From JALOAT01 sp041685115 (lineage in GTDB: Bacteria > Pseudomonadota > Gammaproteobacteria > Thiohalomonadales > Thiohalomonadaceae): a stretch of 64,000 bases of DNA. The position numbers were made by a program, and so were the translations under genes. The stretch is taken from contig JAWLGK010000018.1 in assembly GCA_041685115.1 (NCBI GenBank), forward strand, positions 1 to 64,000, written 5' to 3'. The notes beneath the pieces were generated by a model. That model was given only the letters and a program-made list of their open reading frames with translations. It was not told where the DNA came from and did not search any database. Positions 29,589-41,772 of the stretch are shown piece by piece (position 1 is the first letter of the stretch; the number at the start of each line of letters is the position of its first letter).

Positions 29589-31283
29589 TCAGCGGGAAGG
29601 ATGCCGGTCGGGTTGGAGCTGGCGGGTAAAGAAGCGATAGCCGGTGCGGCGTTGTTCGCGGGACGCCCGCATGGCGAGGTCTGCATTGCTCAGAAGTTCG
29701 TCCGTCTCCTCCGTGTCGCGCGGGTAAAGACTAATACCCACATTCGGGCTAAGGAAAAGCTCGTAGCCGTCGGCGCGTACCGGCTCGACGAAGGCCGTAA
29801 CGATGTCTCGCGCTACCCCCTCCAGTGCCTCGGCATCGGTTTCACAGCGCAGCAGGGCGAACCGCTCCGGTTCCAGGCGCGCCACCACGTCCTTGGGGCC
29901 GGAAAGCCCGCGCAGCCGCTCGGCGATCACGGGCAACAGTTTCTCTTCGAGCAACTGCGTGCCACCGTCCAGCAGGCCGACCATATCGATGCCCACGCAC
30001 AAGACCCCGACGCAGCGCCCGGTGCGGCGGGCGTTGAGGACCGCCTGCGCCAGACGCTCGGTAAAAAAGATGCGGTTGGCCAGGCCGCTGGCCGCGTCGT
30101 GACGCGACGCGTGCTGGAGCCGCTGCTGCATGCGCAGACGCCGGGTGATGTCACGCCCGGTGGATACGTAGTGCGTGATATCCCCGCGCGAATCACGCAT
30201 GGGCGTGAGGGTCTTTTCTTCGTAGTACAACTCACCGTCCTTGCGCCGGCTCACGAACACGTCCGTGAACGGCAGTCCGCTGCGCAGCGTGCGCCAGACC
30301 TGGGCGAAGAATGCATCGTCCTGGTAGCCGGAGCGCAGCATCCGTGGCTGACGACCCAGCACTTCCGCACGCCCATAGCCCGACATGTCCTCGAAGGCGC
30401 CGTTCACATAGTCGATGCGTCCGTCGCGATCGAGGATCATCACCGCATCGGCGGCCTGCTCCAGGGCGCGCGAGAGCTTTTGTGCCTCGGCTTCGAGGCG
30501 CTTGCGTTCGGTGATATCGGCACTGATGCCGGCGATGCGCTTGATGGCGCCTTGGTCACGCACCGGGAAAGAGCGGGTATGGATCCAGCGCTCTCCGCCA
30601 TCGGGCAACTGGATGCGATATTCCAGGTTGAAACCCGCCCAGCCGTCGCATTCCAAGGCCGTATGCACGCGTTCGTAGTCCTCGGGATGCACCGTATCGA
30701 GCAGCGTGGAGGCCCGCTCACGCAACGGTGCGGATGAGCGCATCCAGATCTTTTCGAACACCGGGCTTACGTAGGTCATACGCCCGCGTCCGCGATCGAT
30801 CATCCAGAACACTTCTGCGATGGTCTCGGTGAGTTCGCGAAATCGCTCCTCGCTTTCGCGCAGCGCCTGGCCGGCCTGCTGGCGTTCATGCCGGACCTGC
30901 GCCTCGCGCAGTTCGCGCTCGATGGCCGGGCACAACCGTACCATGCGGTCTTTCATGATGTAGTCGTAAGCGCCCGCGCGCATGGTCTCCACGGCGAGGT
31001 CTTCGCCGATGGCGCCGGAGATGATGATGATGGGGGTATCGAGGTCTCGTTCCCGTGCCAGAGCAAGCACATCGAGGGCGGTAAAGCGCGGTAGCCGGTA
31101 GTCGGAGATGACCAGATCCCAGCGTTCCCCGGCGAGCGCTTCGGTGGCTGCCGCTAGGGTGTCTACGCGCAGGTATTCCGGGTCGTAGCCGCCTTTGCGC
31201 AGTTCACGCAACAGAAAGTACGCGTCGTCCTGGGAATCCTCGACAATGAGGACGCGTAGCGGCTTGGCCGTTCCGCCCTTCAT
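29589..31283 (-). CDS. response regulator: REC-PAS-PAS with degenerate GGDEF domain
   Basis: 564 residues from ATG 31283 (GGAGGGG upstream). Receiver about 10-125 with phospho-acceptor in LVISDYRLP, then two PAS domains with PAC motifs (ISADITERKRLEAEA; STGRDITRRLRMQ), then a diguanylate-cyclase-like fold in which the catalytic GGDEF is replaced by LEPERF. It therefore should not make c-di-GMP and may bind nucleotide or act by protein contact. No EAL domain. Directly downstream of the multi-PAS kinase, its probable phosphodonor. Confidence 0.85.
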   Translation of the reverse strand: MKGGTAKPLRVLIVEDSQDDAYFLLRELRKGGYDPEYLRVDTLAAATEALAGERWDLVISDYRLPRFTALDVLALARERDLDTPIIIISGAIGEDLAVETMRAGAYDYIMKDRMVRLCPAIERELREAQVRHERQQAGQALRESEERFRELTETIAEVFWMIDRGRGRMTYVSPVFEKIWMRSSAPLRERASTLLDTVHPEDYERVHTALECDGWAGFNLEYRIQLPDGGERWIHTRSFPVRDQGAIKRIAGISADITERKRLEAEAQKLSRALEQAADAVMILDRDGRIDYVNGAFEDMSGYGRAEVLGRQPRMLRSGYQDDAFFAQVWRTLRSGLPFTDVFVSRRKDGELYYEEKTLTPMRDSRGDITHYVSTGRDITRRLRMQQRLQHASRHDAASGLANRIFFTERLAQAVLNARRTGRCVGVLCVGIDMVGLLDGGTQLLEEKLLPVIAERLRGLSGPKDVVARLEPERFALLRCETDAEALEGVARDIVTAFVEPVRADGYELFLSPNVGISLYPRDTEETDELLSNADLAMRASREQRRTGYRFFTRQLQPDRHPSR

Positions 31284-31466
31284 AACCCCTCCTGCCCATC
31301 TGCGGTGCACGATCCGCCCGCAGACGCCCGTGCTATGTAGTTGTAGTGGTTTGTTTTTTCTTTATTTTGTACCGACCCGTGCACGGAGCGGTGCCACAAG
31401 TATAGCCAAGCCGGAGGAATTGCCAGCGACGGGTGGCCCCCACGTTCCGGTTTTGCCAAGCACACC

Positions 31467-34400
31467 TCAATGCAGGGTGAAGAAGAACGTCGCCCCCTCA
31501 CCTTCGATGGCCTCGGCCCAGACCTTGCCGCCATGACGCATGACAATACGGTGGACGGTCGCCAAGCCGATCCCGGTCCCCTCGAACTCAGAAGGATGGT
31601 GCAGGCGGTGGAAGGCACGAAACAATTCATCGACCGCGCCCATATCGAAGCCGACGCCGTTGTCGCGGACATAGAAGGTGCGCGTACCACCGGTGTCCAG
31701 GGCGCCGAACTCGATGCGTGCCGCGGCATTCTTACCCGTGTATTTCCAGGCATTGCCGAGCAGGTTATGCAGCAGGCAGCGCAGCAGTTTGGGATCGCCG
31801 AAGGCGCGCAGATCAGCGGCCACCTCCGTGTCCACGACGCGGCCGGGCGCCGTCAGTCGCAACTCGTCGAGCACACCTGCAGCAACACTGGACAAATCGA
31901 CCCACTCGCGCTTGAGCGACATCTGCGACACCTTGGACAACTCCAGTAGATCCTCGATGAGATCAGACATCTGCCGGCTGTTTGCCTGAACTCGTTCGAG
32001 GAAGAAACGCGCATCGTCGTCCAGCTTGTGCGCGTACTCGTCTGCCAGGGTGGAGACAAAGCCATGAATGGCGCGCAACGGCGCACGCAGGTCGTGGGAA
32101 ACGGAATAACTGAACGACTCCAGCTCGCGGTTGAGCACCTCCAACTCCAGAGTGCGCTCGCGCACCATGTCTTCCAGATGTTCGCGGTAATTGCGCAATT
32201 CGATCTCGTTGAGCTTGCTGCGCGTAATGTCGGTGAGGGAACCGATGAACCCGAGCAGTCTCCCATCCTTGTCGCGCTCGGAGACCGCTTGACCAAGCAC
32301 CCAGATCACCTGCCCATCCTTGCGCCGCAAGCGGTACTCGCAACGAAAGGGTACGTCGTCGTCCACCAGGGCCTGCCAGGCCGCCACGAATTCCGCGCAG
32401 TCCTCATCCACCACGTGTTCCCACCAGCCCTGGCCAAGGCTTTCCTCGCGGTCATAGCCGGTGATTTCTAGATAACGCTCATTCACGTAGACGCACAGGC
32501 GCTGGGCGTCGGTCTGAAAAATACCGACCGGTGCGGCTTTTGCGAGGGTCTGGAAATAATGCTCACGCTGCCGCAATGCGCGTTCGGCCGCCTTGCGCTC
32601 GGCGATATCCCGGTAGACCACGTACACCGCTGGCTCGCCATCATAGCTGACTGGAATGACGGTGCCTTCCATGTCCAGCCAGGTACCGTCGTGCTTCATG
32701 ACCTTGCGTTCGGTAACGCTGCCGGGTTGCCCCGATTCGAGTGCGCGCCGCACACGCGCAGTCTCGGCACCGCGCTGCCTCGGCAGCACGAACTTGAGAA
32801 AGGGTTGGTCCACAAACTCCCGTGGCGGGCCACCAAGCACGCGGGCGCCTCGGCCGTTGATCTCGGCAATGGTGAGATCACTACGCACGATGAGGATCAG
32901 ATCGAACGACATGGCGACCACACGCCGTGCCCGCTCCTCCGCCTCGCGCAATTGGGCTGTCAGGACTTTGAATGGCGTGATGTCGGTGACGGTGCCAATG
33001 TAGCCAAGTAACCGGTCGTCTTCGCCGCGCTGGGCGACCGACTGATTGAGAACCCAGAATTCACTGCCGTCAGGACGCACGAAGCGCCACTCTATGGCCA
33101 CTGGGCGACCGCTGCGTATCGCGCCGGCTATTTGGGTGCGCACGCGCCACAGATCCTGAGGATGCACGAAGCGTTGCCAGTCTTCACCATATACCTCGTC
33201 CGAACCGATGAGTTCGATGGCGTGGCGATTGGCATAGACGACCGCGCCCGTCGCATCCGTCTGAAAAAGACCCACGTTAACTAGATTAGCGAGGGTCTCG
33301 AAATAGTGCTCGCGGGCACGTGCCGCCGTCTGCGCAAGCCGGCGTTCGGTGATGTCGCGGATCACCGCCTGCACCGCTTGCGTGCCGTTCCAGTCGATGA
33401 AAATCGCCGCACCCACCTCGCCGTCGAGCGTACGTCCGTCGAGCGTGGTCAACTTGATTTCGACCGGGACAGCCGGGTGATCACCCAGATCCGCAGGAGA
33501 CGTAAACTCGCCAAGATGGCGTCCGATGATTTGCTGCGGTTCATCCGCACCGAGCATCCGTGCGCCCGCGTGATTGATGTCCAGGATGGTGCCTTCCTCG
33601 GAATACACCAGCACCATCTCGAACACGAGTTCAATGAGGCGGCGGTAGTCCTCGCGTGCGGCGGCCAGTTGCTTGCGGGTCTCCGTCAGGCCGGAGGTAT
33701 CGACGCCCGTAGCGATAACGTACTCGACCTGGCCGGCATCGTCCCGGATTGTCGTATACGAGCAGCTGACAGGGGCATACCGGCCGTCCCGCAAAAAACA
33801 GAAACTGCGGGATGTCTTCGGGCCTTCACCACGCACGATAGCGTCGAACAGCGCCAGGGCGTCGTCTCGTGCACTCTCCGGGATTCGGTTCCAGAACGGC
33901 TCGCCTTCGACCTCTTCGCGGCACAAACCGCTCAGTTCTTCTGCGGCCCGATTGAAGCGCACCACGCCCCCTTGCCTGTCGAGGACGGTGATGAGCGCGC
34001 CGTTGCTTTCGAAGATTGCACGATTGAGGCGCTCTTCACGGGCAAGCTGTTGTTCGGTGCGGCGCTGCTCGGTGACATCCTGGGCCGTGCCCACGGTTTG
34101 CACCGCATTACCTGCGGCATCCCGGGCAATACGCACGCTCACGCGCAGCACCCGTGTGCCGGTCTGTGTGAGCAGGCGGTATTCGGTAGCAAACTGCCGG
34201 CAATCGTGCGTCGCAAGCGCTGCGTCGGTTTCTTCGCGCACCCGCTCCCGGTCATCCGGATGGATCAGTTCGCAGGGCTCCTCGAGTGCACAGGGGGGTA
34301 AGCCATCTCCCAGTTGGAAGACGTCGCGCAACTCACGTGACCAATAGACGGTGCCCGAGGGTATGTCACGAACCCAGTAGCCTTGGGAGAAGCCGGCCAT

Positions 34401-34811
34401 GGCTGCACCGGCATCCTCAAGGGTGTGCGACAGCGCCTTGCGCATCCCAATATCACGGCCCACTGCGATGAACGATTGGTCGTCCAGGGCTGCGGTGTTC
34501 CATTCACACCAGTGCACGGCACCATGGGTATCGATGAAGCGCAATTCCAACGGCAGCCCGGACGCGCCCTGCACGGTGATCCGTGCCACGGCCTCGCTCA
34601 GAGCCGTGTCTTCGGGATGGAAGAAGCTATGAAAGGGGCGGCCGATCAGCCGCCCACACTCCAGGCCGGAGAGCGCTTCCATGGCGGCATTCACCCGGCG
34701 CACCCGGCCGTCGAAACCCACCACGGCCATGGGATCGGGGACGCACTCGAACCACGCCGTGCTTGCCGCGTCTGGCGACGTGTACGCGCTTGCGGAATCC
34801 ATGCAATTCAT
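31467..34811 (-). CDS. multi-PAS sensor histidine kinase
   Basis: About 1114 residues with no membrane segment, so a cytoplasmic sensor. Roughly seven PAS/PAC units in series (recurrent motifs such as VGRDIGMRK, VIRDITERRLA, VTDITPFKV, VYRDIAERKAAERAL, LTDITRSKLNE), then a HisKA domain with SYSVSHDLRAPLRAIHGF (His near 895) and an ATPase domain with NLLGNAWKY, DNGVGFDMG and GTGIGLATV, of the phytochrome-kinase type. No receiver of its own. Start placed at 34811 behind GGAGGGG; ATG 34802 is an alternative. The next gene is the likely cognate response regulator. Confidence 0.9.
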   Translation of the reverse strand: MNCMDSASAYTSPDAASTAWFECVPDPMAVVGFDGRVRRVNAAMEALSGLECGRLIGRPFHSFFHPEDTALSEAVARITVQGASGLPLELRFIDTHGAVHWCEWNTAALDDQSFIAVGRDIGMRKALSHTLEDAGAAMAGFSQGYWVRDIPSGTVYWSRELRDVFQLGDGLPPCALEEPCELIHPDDRERVREETDAALATHDCRQFATEYRLLTQTGTRVLRVSVRIARDAAGNAVQTVGTAQDVTEQRRTEQQLAREERLNRAIFESNGALITVLDRQGGVVRFNRAAEELSGLCREEVEGEPFWNRIPESARDDALALFDAIVRGEGPKTSRSFCFLRDGRYAPVSCSYTTIRDDAGQVEYVIATGVDTSGLTETRKQLAAAREDYRRLIELVFEMVLVYSEEGTILDINHAGARMLGADEPQQIIGRHLGEFTSPADLGDHPAVPVEIKLTTLDGRTLDGEVGAAIFIDWNGTQAVQAVIRDITERRLAQTAARAREHYFETLANLVNVGLFQTDATGAVVYANRHAIELIGSDEVYGEDWQRFVHPQDLWRVRTQIAGAIRSGRPVAIEWRFVRPDGSEFWVLNQSVAQRGEDDRLLGYIGTVTDITPFKVLTAQLREAEERARRVVAMSFDLILIVRSDLTIAEINGRGARVLGGPPREFVDQPFLKFVLPRQRGAETARVRRALESGQPGSVTERKVMKHDGTWLDMEGTVIPVSYDGEPAVYVVYRDIAERKAAERALRQREHYFQTLAKAAPVGIFQTDAQRLCVYVNERYLEITGYDREESLGQGWWEHVVDEDCAEFVAAWQALVDDDVPFRCEYRLRRKDGQVIWVLGQAVSERDKDGRLLGFIGSLTDITRSKLNEIELRNYREHLEDMVRERTLELEVLNRELESFSYSVSHDLRAPLRAIHGFVSTLADEYAHKLDDDARFFLERVQANSRQMSDLIEDLLELSKVSQMSLKREWVDLSSVAAGVLDELRLTAPGRVVDTEVAADLRAFGDPKLLRCLLHNLLGNAWKYTGKNAAARIEFGALDTGGTRTFYVRDNGVGFDMGAVDELFRAFHRLHHPSEFEGTGIGLATVHRIVMRHGGKVWAEAIEGEGATFFFTLH

Positions 34812-34975
34812 CCCCCTCCATTCCAACCCTAGTTTTTTTTATGGTTGCGCCACGCTTCGCCTCTCTGCGAACCGTTCTTCTTGCTAGCGCGCTCCCATCG
34901 GGAATTGCGTGGCCGCTTCCGCGGCCCGTCAGATGTTAGAATATTTCCACCTTTCCTGTCGCAGCAAAAAGGGCT

Positions 34976-36643
<1,668 letters not shown>

Positions 36644-36649
36644 GGAATG

Positions 36650-36741
36650 ACGTGGAGGGCGCGGAGACGCAGAGAACGCGGAGGAAGAAAAAATACTCTT
36701 AGAGGCGATTCTCTCCGCGCCTCCGCGTCCTCTGCGTTTTG
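36650..36741. repeat. CGCGGAGG-family inverted repeat
   Basis: Left arm GCGCGGAGACGCAGAGAACG and continuation, right arm CTCCGCGCCTCCGCGTCCTC and continuation, inverted, filling the gap between ettA and the DUF815 gene. Confidence 0.75.
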
Positions 36742-36753
36742 AGCACCTGATAG

Positions 36754-37629
36754 ATGACTGAACTATCAAATTTCTTATCCCGGGCCAGCGTATTGCTCGA
36801 TCGGCTGGAGGCGTTGCTGCCAACCGCGCAGGCGGGTGAACCGGACTGGAGCGCGCCGGCGTTTCGCTGGCGGCGCGAGGGCGGGCGCGGGTGGTTGCAG
36901 GCGGTGCCGAGGCCGCACGGGATCCGGCTGGCCGATCTGCAGGGCATCGATCGGCAGAAGGCGATCCTGACGCAGAACACGCGCCAGTTCGTGCGCGGAC
37001 TGCCCGCCAACAATGTGCTGCTCACCGGTGCGCGCGGCACCGGCAAATCCTCGCTCATCAAGGCCCTGCTCACCGAGTTCCGCGATGAGGGCCTGCGGGT
37101 CATCGAGGTGGAAAGACACCATCTCGCCGATCTCCCGGACATCGTACCCTTGCTCGAAACCCGTCCTGAGCGTTTCCTGATCTTCTGCGACGATCTCTCC
37201 TTCGAGGCCGACGACGCTGCTTACAAGGCGCTCAAGGTGGTGCTGGACGGCTCGGTGACCGCGCCGCCGGAGAACGTGCTCATCTACGCCACCTCCAACC
37301 GCCGCCACCTGATGCCCGAATACATGGAGGAAAACCGTCAGGCGCGCGTGGTCGAAGGCGAACTGCACCCGGGCGAGGCCATTGAGGAAAAGGTGTCGCT
37401 GTCCGACCGCTTCGGCCTGTGGCTCTCCTTTCACCCCTTCGACCAGGAGGCCTACCTCACCATCGTGCGCCACTGGCTCGCCCACTTCGGCGTCCAGGAG
37501 CCCCTTGACGAAGACCTGCGCCTGGAAGCCCTGCGCTGGGCCCAGACCCGCGGCACCCGCAGCGGCCGCACCGCCTGGCAGTTCGCGCGTGACTTTGCGG
37601 GGAGGAAAGACGACGAAGAAAAAGCTTGA
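36754..37629 (+). CDS. AAA-type ATPase of the DUF815 family
   Basis: 291 residues. Walker A LLTGARGTGKSSLIKALL, a Walker B-like FLIFCDDLSFEADD, sensor-1 YATSNRRHLMPE, and the family-typical segment EEKVSLSDRFGLWLSFHPFD. Cytoplasmic; biological role of the family is not established. Its operon context (ettA before, trpB-like gene after, both separated by repeats) gives no clue. The C-terminus is lysine and glutamate rich. Confidence 0.88.
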   Translation: MTELSNFLSRASVLLDRLEALLPTAQAGEPDWSAPAFRWRREGGRGWLQAVPRPHGIRLADLQGIDRQKAILTQNTRQFVRGLPANNVLLTGARGTGKSSLIKALLTEFRDEGLRVIEVERHHLADLPDIVPLLETRPERFLIFCDDLSFEADDAAYKALKVVLDGSVTAPPENVLIYATSNRRHLMPEYMEENRQARVVEGELHPGEAIEEKVSLSDRFGLWLSFHPFDQEAYLTIVRHWLAHFGVQEPLDEDLRLEALRWAQTRGTRSGRTAWQFARDFAGRKDDEEKA

Positions 37630-37808
37630 ACCACGGGGAACACGGGGAACACGGGGCGGGAGAAGATGATCAGGCGGATAACAGCAATACATACACTGAG
37701 GTGCGGTTGTGCATTCAAGTCGCTATCCACAAGCGCCGCTTTGCTCCGTGGCCTCCGTTTTGGTTCCAGCTTTTTCTTCCCCCGTGTCCCCCGTGTCCCC
37801 CGTGGTTA
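37627..37808. repeat. CCACGGGG-family inverted repeat
   Basis: Left arm AACCACGGGGAACACGGGGA and continuation (from 37629), right arm CCCCGTGTCCCCCGTGTCCC and continuation to 37808, inverted. It fills most of the 266-base gap before the trpB-type gene. No gene seen in between. Confidence 0.8.
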
Positions 37809-37895
37809 ATGCTTTTGGCCTTTTGTCCTCCCGATTGACCACCACAGGACAAAAGGGCTAAAACGGAACGCTCAATTAATCCTATGAGGTGCGCT

Positions 37896-39248
37896 GTGGC
37901 TGACACCAAGATCCTGCTGGATGAATCCGAGATCCCGACCCATTGGTACAACGTGGTCGCGGACATGCCCAACAAGCCCGAACCGGTGCTTGGCCCGGAT
38001 GGCAAACCCATCGGCCCGGATGCGCTGGCGGCGATCTTTCCCATGGCGCTCATCGAGCAGGAGGTCAGCGCGGAGCGGTGGATTCCCATCCCGGAGCCGG
38101 TGCGCGAGATCTATCGCCTGTGGCGCCCCGCCCCGCTGTACCGCGCCCGCCGCCTTGAGCAGGCGCTCGGCACGCCGGCGCGCATTTATTACAAGTACGA
38201 GGGCGTCTCCCCCGCCGGTTCGCACAAGGTCAACACCTCGGTACCGCAGGCCTGGTACAACCAGCAGGCGGGCATCAAGCGGCTCACCACGGAAACCGGC
38301 GCGGGCCAGTGGGGTTCGTCCATTGCCTTCGCGGGGCAGATGTTCGGGCTCGAAGTGCGTGTCTACATGGTCAAGGTCAGCTACGACCAGAAGCCGTTCC
38401 GCCGCTCCATGATCCAGACCTGGGGCGCCGAGGTTTTCGCCAGCCCCACGGACATGACTGAATCAGGCCGCAAGATCCTCGCCCAGGACCCCAATTCCCC
38501 AGGCTCCCTGGGCATCGCCATTTCGGAGGCTGTGGAAGAGGCCGCTTCGCGCACGGACACCAACTACACGCTGGGTTCAGTGCTCAACCACGTGCTGTTG
38601 CACCAGACCATCATCGGCCAGGAAGCCAAGAAGCAGTTCGAGAAAGTCGGCGATTACCCGGACATGATCTTCGCCCCGTGTGGCGGCGGCTCGAATTTCG
38701 GCGGTGTGGCGTTCCCATTCCTCGCCGACAAGGCGGCCGGCAAGGAGGTGCGTCTGGTCGGTGTCGAACCCACCTCCTGTCCCACCCTCACCCGCGGCCA
38801 CTACGCCTACGATTTCGGTGACAGTTCAGGCTTCACGCCGTTGATGAAGATGTACACCCTGGGCCACGACTTCGTCCCGCCCGGCATTCACGCGGGCGGC
38901 CTGCGCTATCACGGCGAATCGCCGCTGGTATCGCAGCTGTATCACGAAAAACTCATCGAGGCCGTGGCCGTTCCACAGTTAGCGACCTTCGAGGCGGGCG
39001 TGACCTTCGCGCGTGCCGAGGGCATCATCCCGGCGCCCGAATCCAACCATGCCATCGCCGCCTGCGTGGCCGAGGCACGGCGCTGCAAGGAGACCGGCGA
39101 GGCCAAGACGCTGTTCTTCAACCTCTCGGGGCACGGCCATTTCGATATGGCCGCCTACGACCGTTATTTCGCGGGCGATCTCACCGATTACGCGTACCCG
39201 GCGGAGGCCATCGAAGCCGCGCTGCACCACTTGCCCAAGGTCGGCTGA
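37896..39248 (+). CDS. trpB: tryptophan synthase beta-like PLP enzyme, TrpB2 type
   Basis: 450 residues from the GTG at 37896, which has GAGG 6 bases upstream; the ATG at 37884 has no site. The PLP lysine is in GVSPAGSHKVNTSVPQAW and the phosphate loop in FAPCGGGSNFGG. The long N-terminus and overall form match TrpB2, the variant that works alone or with a distant alpha subunit. No trpA is adjacent, so it may condense indole (or another nucleophile) with serine as a salvage or side activity. The symbol is for the family; the main trpB may lie elsewhere. Confidence 0.88.
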   Translation: MADTKILLDESEIPTHWYNVVADMPNKPEPVLGPDGKPIGPDALAAIFPMALIEQEVSAERWIPIPEPVREIYRLWRPAPLYRARRLEQALGTPARIYYKYEGVSPAGSHKVNTSVPQAWYNQQAGIKRLTTETGAGQWGSSIAFAGQMFGLEVRVYMVKVSYDQKPFRRSMIQTWGAEVFASPTDMTESGRKILAQDPNSPGSLGIAISEAVEEAASRTDTNYTLGSVLNHVLLHQTIIGQEAKKQFEKVGDYPDMIFAPCGGGSNFGGVAFPFLADKAAGKEVRLVGVEPTSCPTLTRGHYAYDFGDSSGFTPLMKMYTLGHDFVPPGIHAGGLRYHGESPLVSQLYHEKLIEAVAVPQLATFEAGVTFARAEGIIPAPESNHAIAACVAEARRCKETGEAKTLFFNLSGHGHFDMAAYDRYFAGDLTDYAYPAEAIEAALHHLPKVG

Positions 39249-39336
39249 CGACCCGGGCCCGGCCGGGGGCGCGCTTTACGCCGCGCCCCCGGCCACTACG
39301 CTTTCATTGAAACAACACCAAACAACAGGGACACTC

Positions 39337-41772
39337 ATGGCCCGCGAAGCCCTCCCGGCGCAGGCGCTCTATACCCCTTGCGATCCCCGGCAGTTCAGTT
39401 TCGAAACCACCGCCGAGTTGGAAGAACTCAGCCAGATCATCGGCCAGGCCCGCGCTCAGCAGGCGGTGGATTTCGGCGTGAGCATCCAGCGCGATGGCTA
39501 CAACCTGTATGCCATGGGACCTTCGGGCATGGGCAAGCACGCCATGGTGCGCGGCGTGTTGGAGGAGCGTTCCGCGACCCGGCCGACACCGCCCGACTGG
39601 GTCTACGTGAACAACTTCGAACAGAACCATCGTCCCCTGGCCCTGCGGCTGCCGCCCGGCCAGGGCAACGTGCTCGCGCGCGACATGGCGCATCTCATGG
39701 AAGACCTGTCCACGGCCATCCCCTCGGCGTTCGAGAGCGACGAATACCGCGCCAGTGCACACGCCATCGACGAAGAATTCCGTGAGCGTCAGACCCACGC
39801 CTTCGACGAACTCGCGACGCAGGCGGCCACTCGCAACGTGAAACTGTTCCGGACGCCATCAGGGTTCGCCTTCGCGCCCATGCAGGAAGGCAAGGTGCTC
39901 GGGCCGGAAGAATTCGAACACCTGGACAAGCCCGAGCAGGAGCGCATCGAGAAAATCGTTGCCGAGCTCCAGGCACAACTGCAGGTGGTCATTCAACAAA
40001 TCCCGCAGTGGCGCAAGGACAGCCGTGAGAAACTCAAGAAGCTGAACAACGACGTCACCCTGGCTGCGGTCGGCCATTTCATCGACGATCTGAAGGTCAA
40101 GTACCAGGAATTGCCGGAGGTTCTCAAATACCTGGATGACGTCTCCAAGGACGTGGTCGAAAAGGTGGACGACTTCCGCAAGGAAGACGGCGCCGAAAAC
40201 CCCATGGGCGGACCGGCACCCAAACCCACGGAGCTCCATCGTTACAAGGTCAACGTGCTGGTGGACAACGGCGCGACCCAGGGTGCGCCGGTTATCTACC
40301 TGGATCATCCCACCTATCAGGATCTGGTCGGGCGTGCGGAACACCTAGCGCAGTTCGGCACCCTCGTTACCGATTTCACACTGCTCAAACCCGGCGCCCT
40401 GCATCGTGCCAACGGCGGCTATCTGATGCTCGATGCGCACAAGCTGCTCTCGCATCCATTCGCTTGGGAGGGGCTCAAACGCGCGCTCTACGCCAACAGG
40501 ATCAACATTGAATCTCTGGAGAAGATGCTCTCGCTAGTCACCTCGGTGTCACTGGAGCCGACCCCTATTCCGCTCGACATCAAGGTGGTGCTGCTCGGCG
40601 ATCGCCTCCTGTATTACCTGCTCTACCAATACGACCCCGATTTCGGCGAACTCTTCAAAGTGCAGGCCGACTTCGAGGAACGCATCGCCCGTAACAGCGA
40701 CAACGATCAGACCTATGCGCGACTGATCGCCACGCTGGCGAAGAAGGACAAGCTGCGACCCTTCGATCGTTATGCGGTGGCGCGCGTCATCGAATATGGT
40801 GCACGCATGATCGAGGATGCCCAAAAGGTATCCACACACATGCGCTCCATCGCCGATCTGCTGTGCGAAGCGGATTACTGGGCGTGCGCACGCCAGTCAT
40901 CGGTGATCACGGTAGATGACGTGCAACATGCCATCGACCAGCAGATCTACCGTGCCTCGCGGGTGCGCGAGCAACTGCAGGAAGAGGTGCAGCGCGGTAC
41001 GCTGCTCATTGACACGACCCGCTCGGTCGTTGGACAGGTCAACGGCCTGTCCGTGCTCAGCATGGGCAATTTCAGCTTCGGCGAGCCGGCGCGCATCACC
41101 GCGACAGTACACCTGGGCGAGGGCAACGTGGTCGATATCGAGCGCGAAGTGGAATTGGGCGGGGCGGTCCACAGCAAGGGAGTGATGATCCTCGGCTCTT
41201 TCCTCGCCGCCCGATACGCTCAGGATCACCCACTGTCGCTCACCGCCAGCCTGGTGTTCGAGCAATCCTACGGCCATGTGGACGGCGATTCCGCTTCCAT
41301 GGCGGAGCTGTGCGCGCTCATGTCGGCGCTCTCGGACATCCCCATCCGGCAGTCGTTCGCCATTACGGGTTCGGTCAACCAAAACGGCGAATCGCAGCCC
41401 ATCGGGGGCGTGAACGAAAAGATTGAAGGATTTTTCGACGTGTGCCGCGCGCGCGGGCTCGACGGTAGTCATGGCGCGCTCATCCCGGTGTCCAATGTAA
41501 AGCACCTGATGCTGCGCCGCGACGTGGTGGAGGCCGCAGAGAAGGGCCTGTTCCACGTCTATGCCTACGAAAACGTCGACCAGGCCTTCGAACTGCTCAC
41601 CGGCGTGAGCGCGGGCGAGCCGGACAGCGAGGGCAACTTCCCGCCCGACAGCGCCAACGGCCGCGTGCAGGCGCGCCTGATGAAAATGGCGGAGATCCGC
41701 GCGAGCTTTGGCGATCGCCACAAGCACGGTGACGGCAGCGACGATGAGCATAGCGGGCACGGGGACACCTGA
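39337..41772 (+). CDS. Lon-like AAA protease (LonC/AAA_32 type)
   Basis: 811 residues from ATG 39337. An N-terminal AAA_32 part with a P-loop (MGPSGMGKHAMV), a long charged coiled-coil insertion (about 155-330), a Walker B-like segment (GGYLMLDAHKLL), then a Lon proteolytic domain with catalytic Ser in GDSASMAELCALMSAL and Lys in GGVNEKIEGFFDV. No membrane helix, unlike archaeal LonB. Probably a cytoplasmic quality-control protease. The His/Asp-rich C-terminus (DRHKHGDGSDDEHSGHGD) could bind metal. Starts about 90 bases after the trpB-type gene. Confidence 0.9.
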   Translation: MAREALPAQALYTPCDPRQFSFETTAELEELSQIIGQARAQQAVDFGVSIQRDGYNLYAMGPSGMGKHAMVRGVLEERSATRPTPPDWVYVNNFEQNHRPLALRLPPGQGNVLARDMAHLMEDLSTAIPSAFESDEYRASAHAIDEEFRERQTHAFDELATQAATRNVKLFRTPSGFAFAPMQEGKVLGPEEFEHLDKPEQERIEKIVAELQAQLQVVIQQIPQWRKDSREKLKKLNNDVTLAAVGHFIDDLKVKYQELPEVLKYLDDVSKDVVEKVDDFRKEDGAENPMGGPAPKPTELHRYKVNVLVDNGATQGAPVIYLDHPTYQDLVGRAEHLAQFGTLVTDFTLLKPGALHRANGGYLMLDAHKLLSHPFAWEGLKRALYANRINIESLEKMLSLVTSVSLEPTPIPLDIKVVLLGDRLLYYLLYQYDPDFGELFKVQADFEERIARNSDNDQTYARLIATLAKKDKLRPFDRYAVARVIEYGARMIEDAQKVSTHMRSIADLLCEADYWACARQSSVITVDDVQHAIDQQIYRASRVREQLQEEVQRGTLLIDTTRSVVGQVNGLSVLSMGNFSFGEPARITATVHLGEGNVVDIEREVELGGAVHSKGVMILGSFLAARYAQDHPLSLTASLVFEQSYGHVDGDSASMAELCALMSALSDIPIRQSFAITGSVNQNGESQPIGGVNEKIEGFFDVCRARGLDGSHGALIPVSNVKHLMLRRDVVEAAEKGLFHVYAYENVDQAFELLTGVSAGEPDSEGNFPPDSANGRVQARLMKMAEIRASFGDRHKHGDGSDDEHSGHGDT

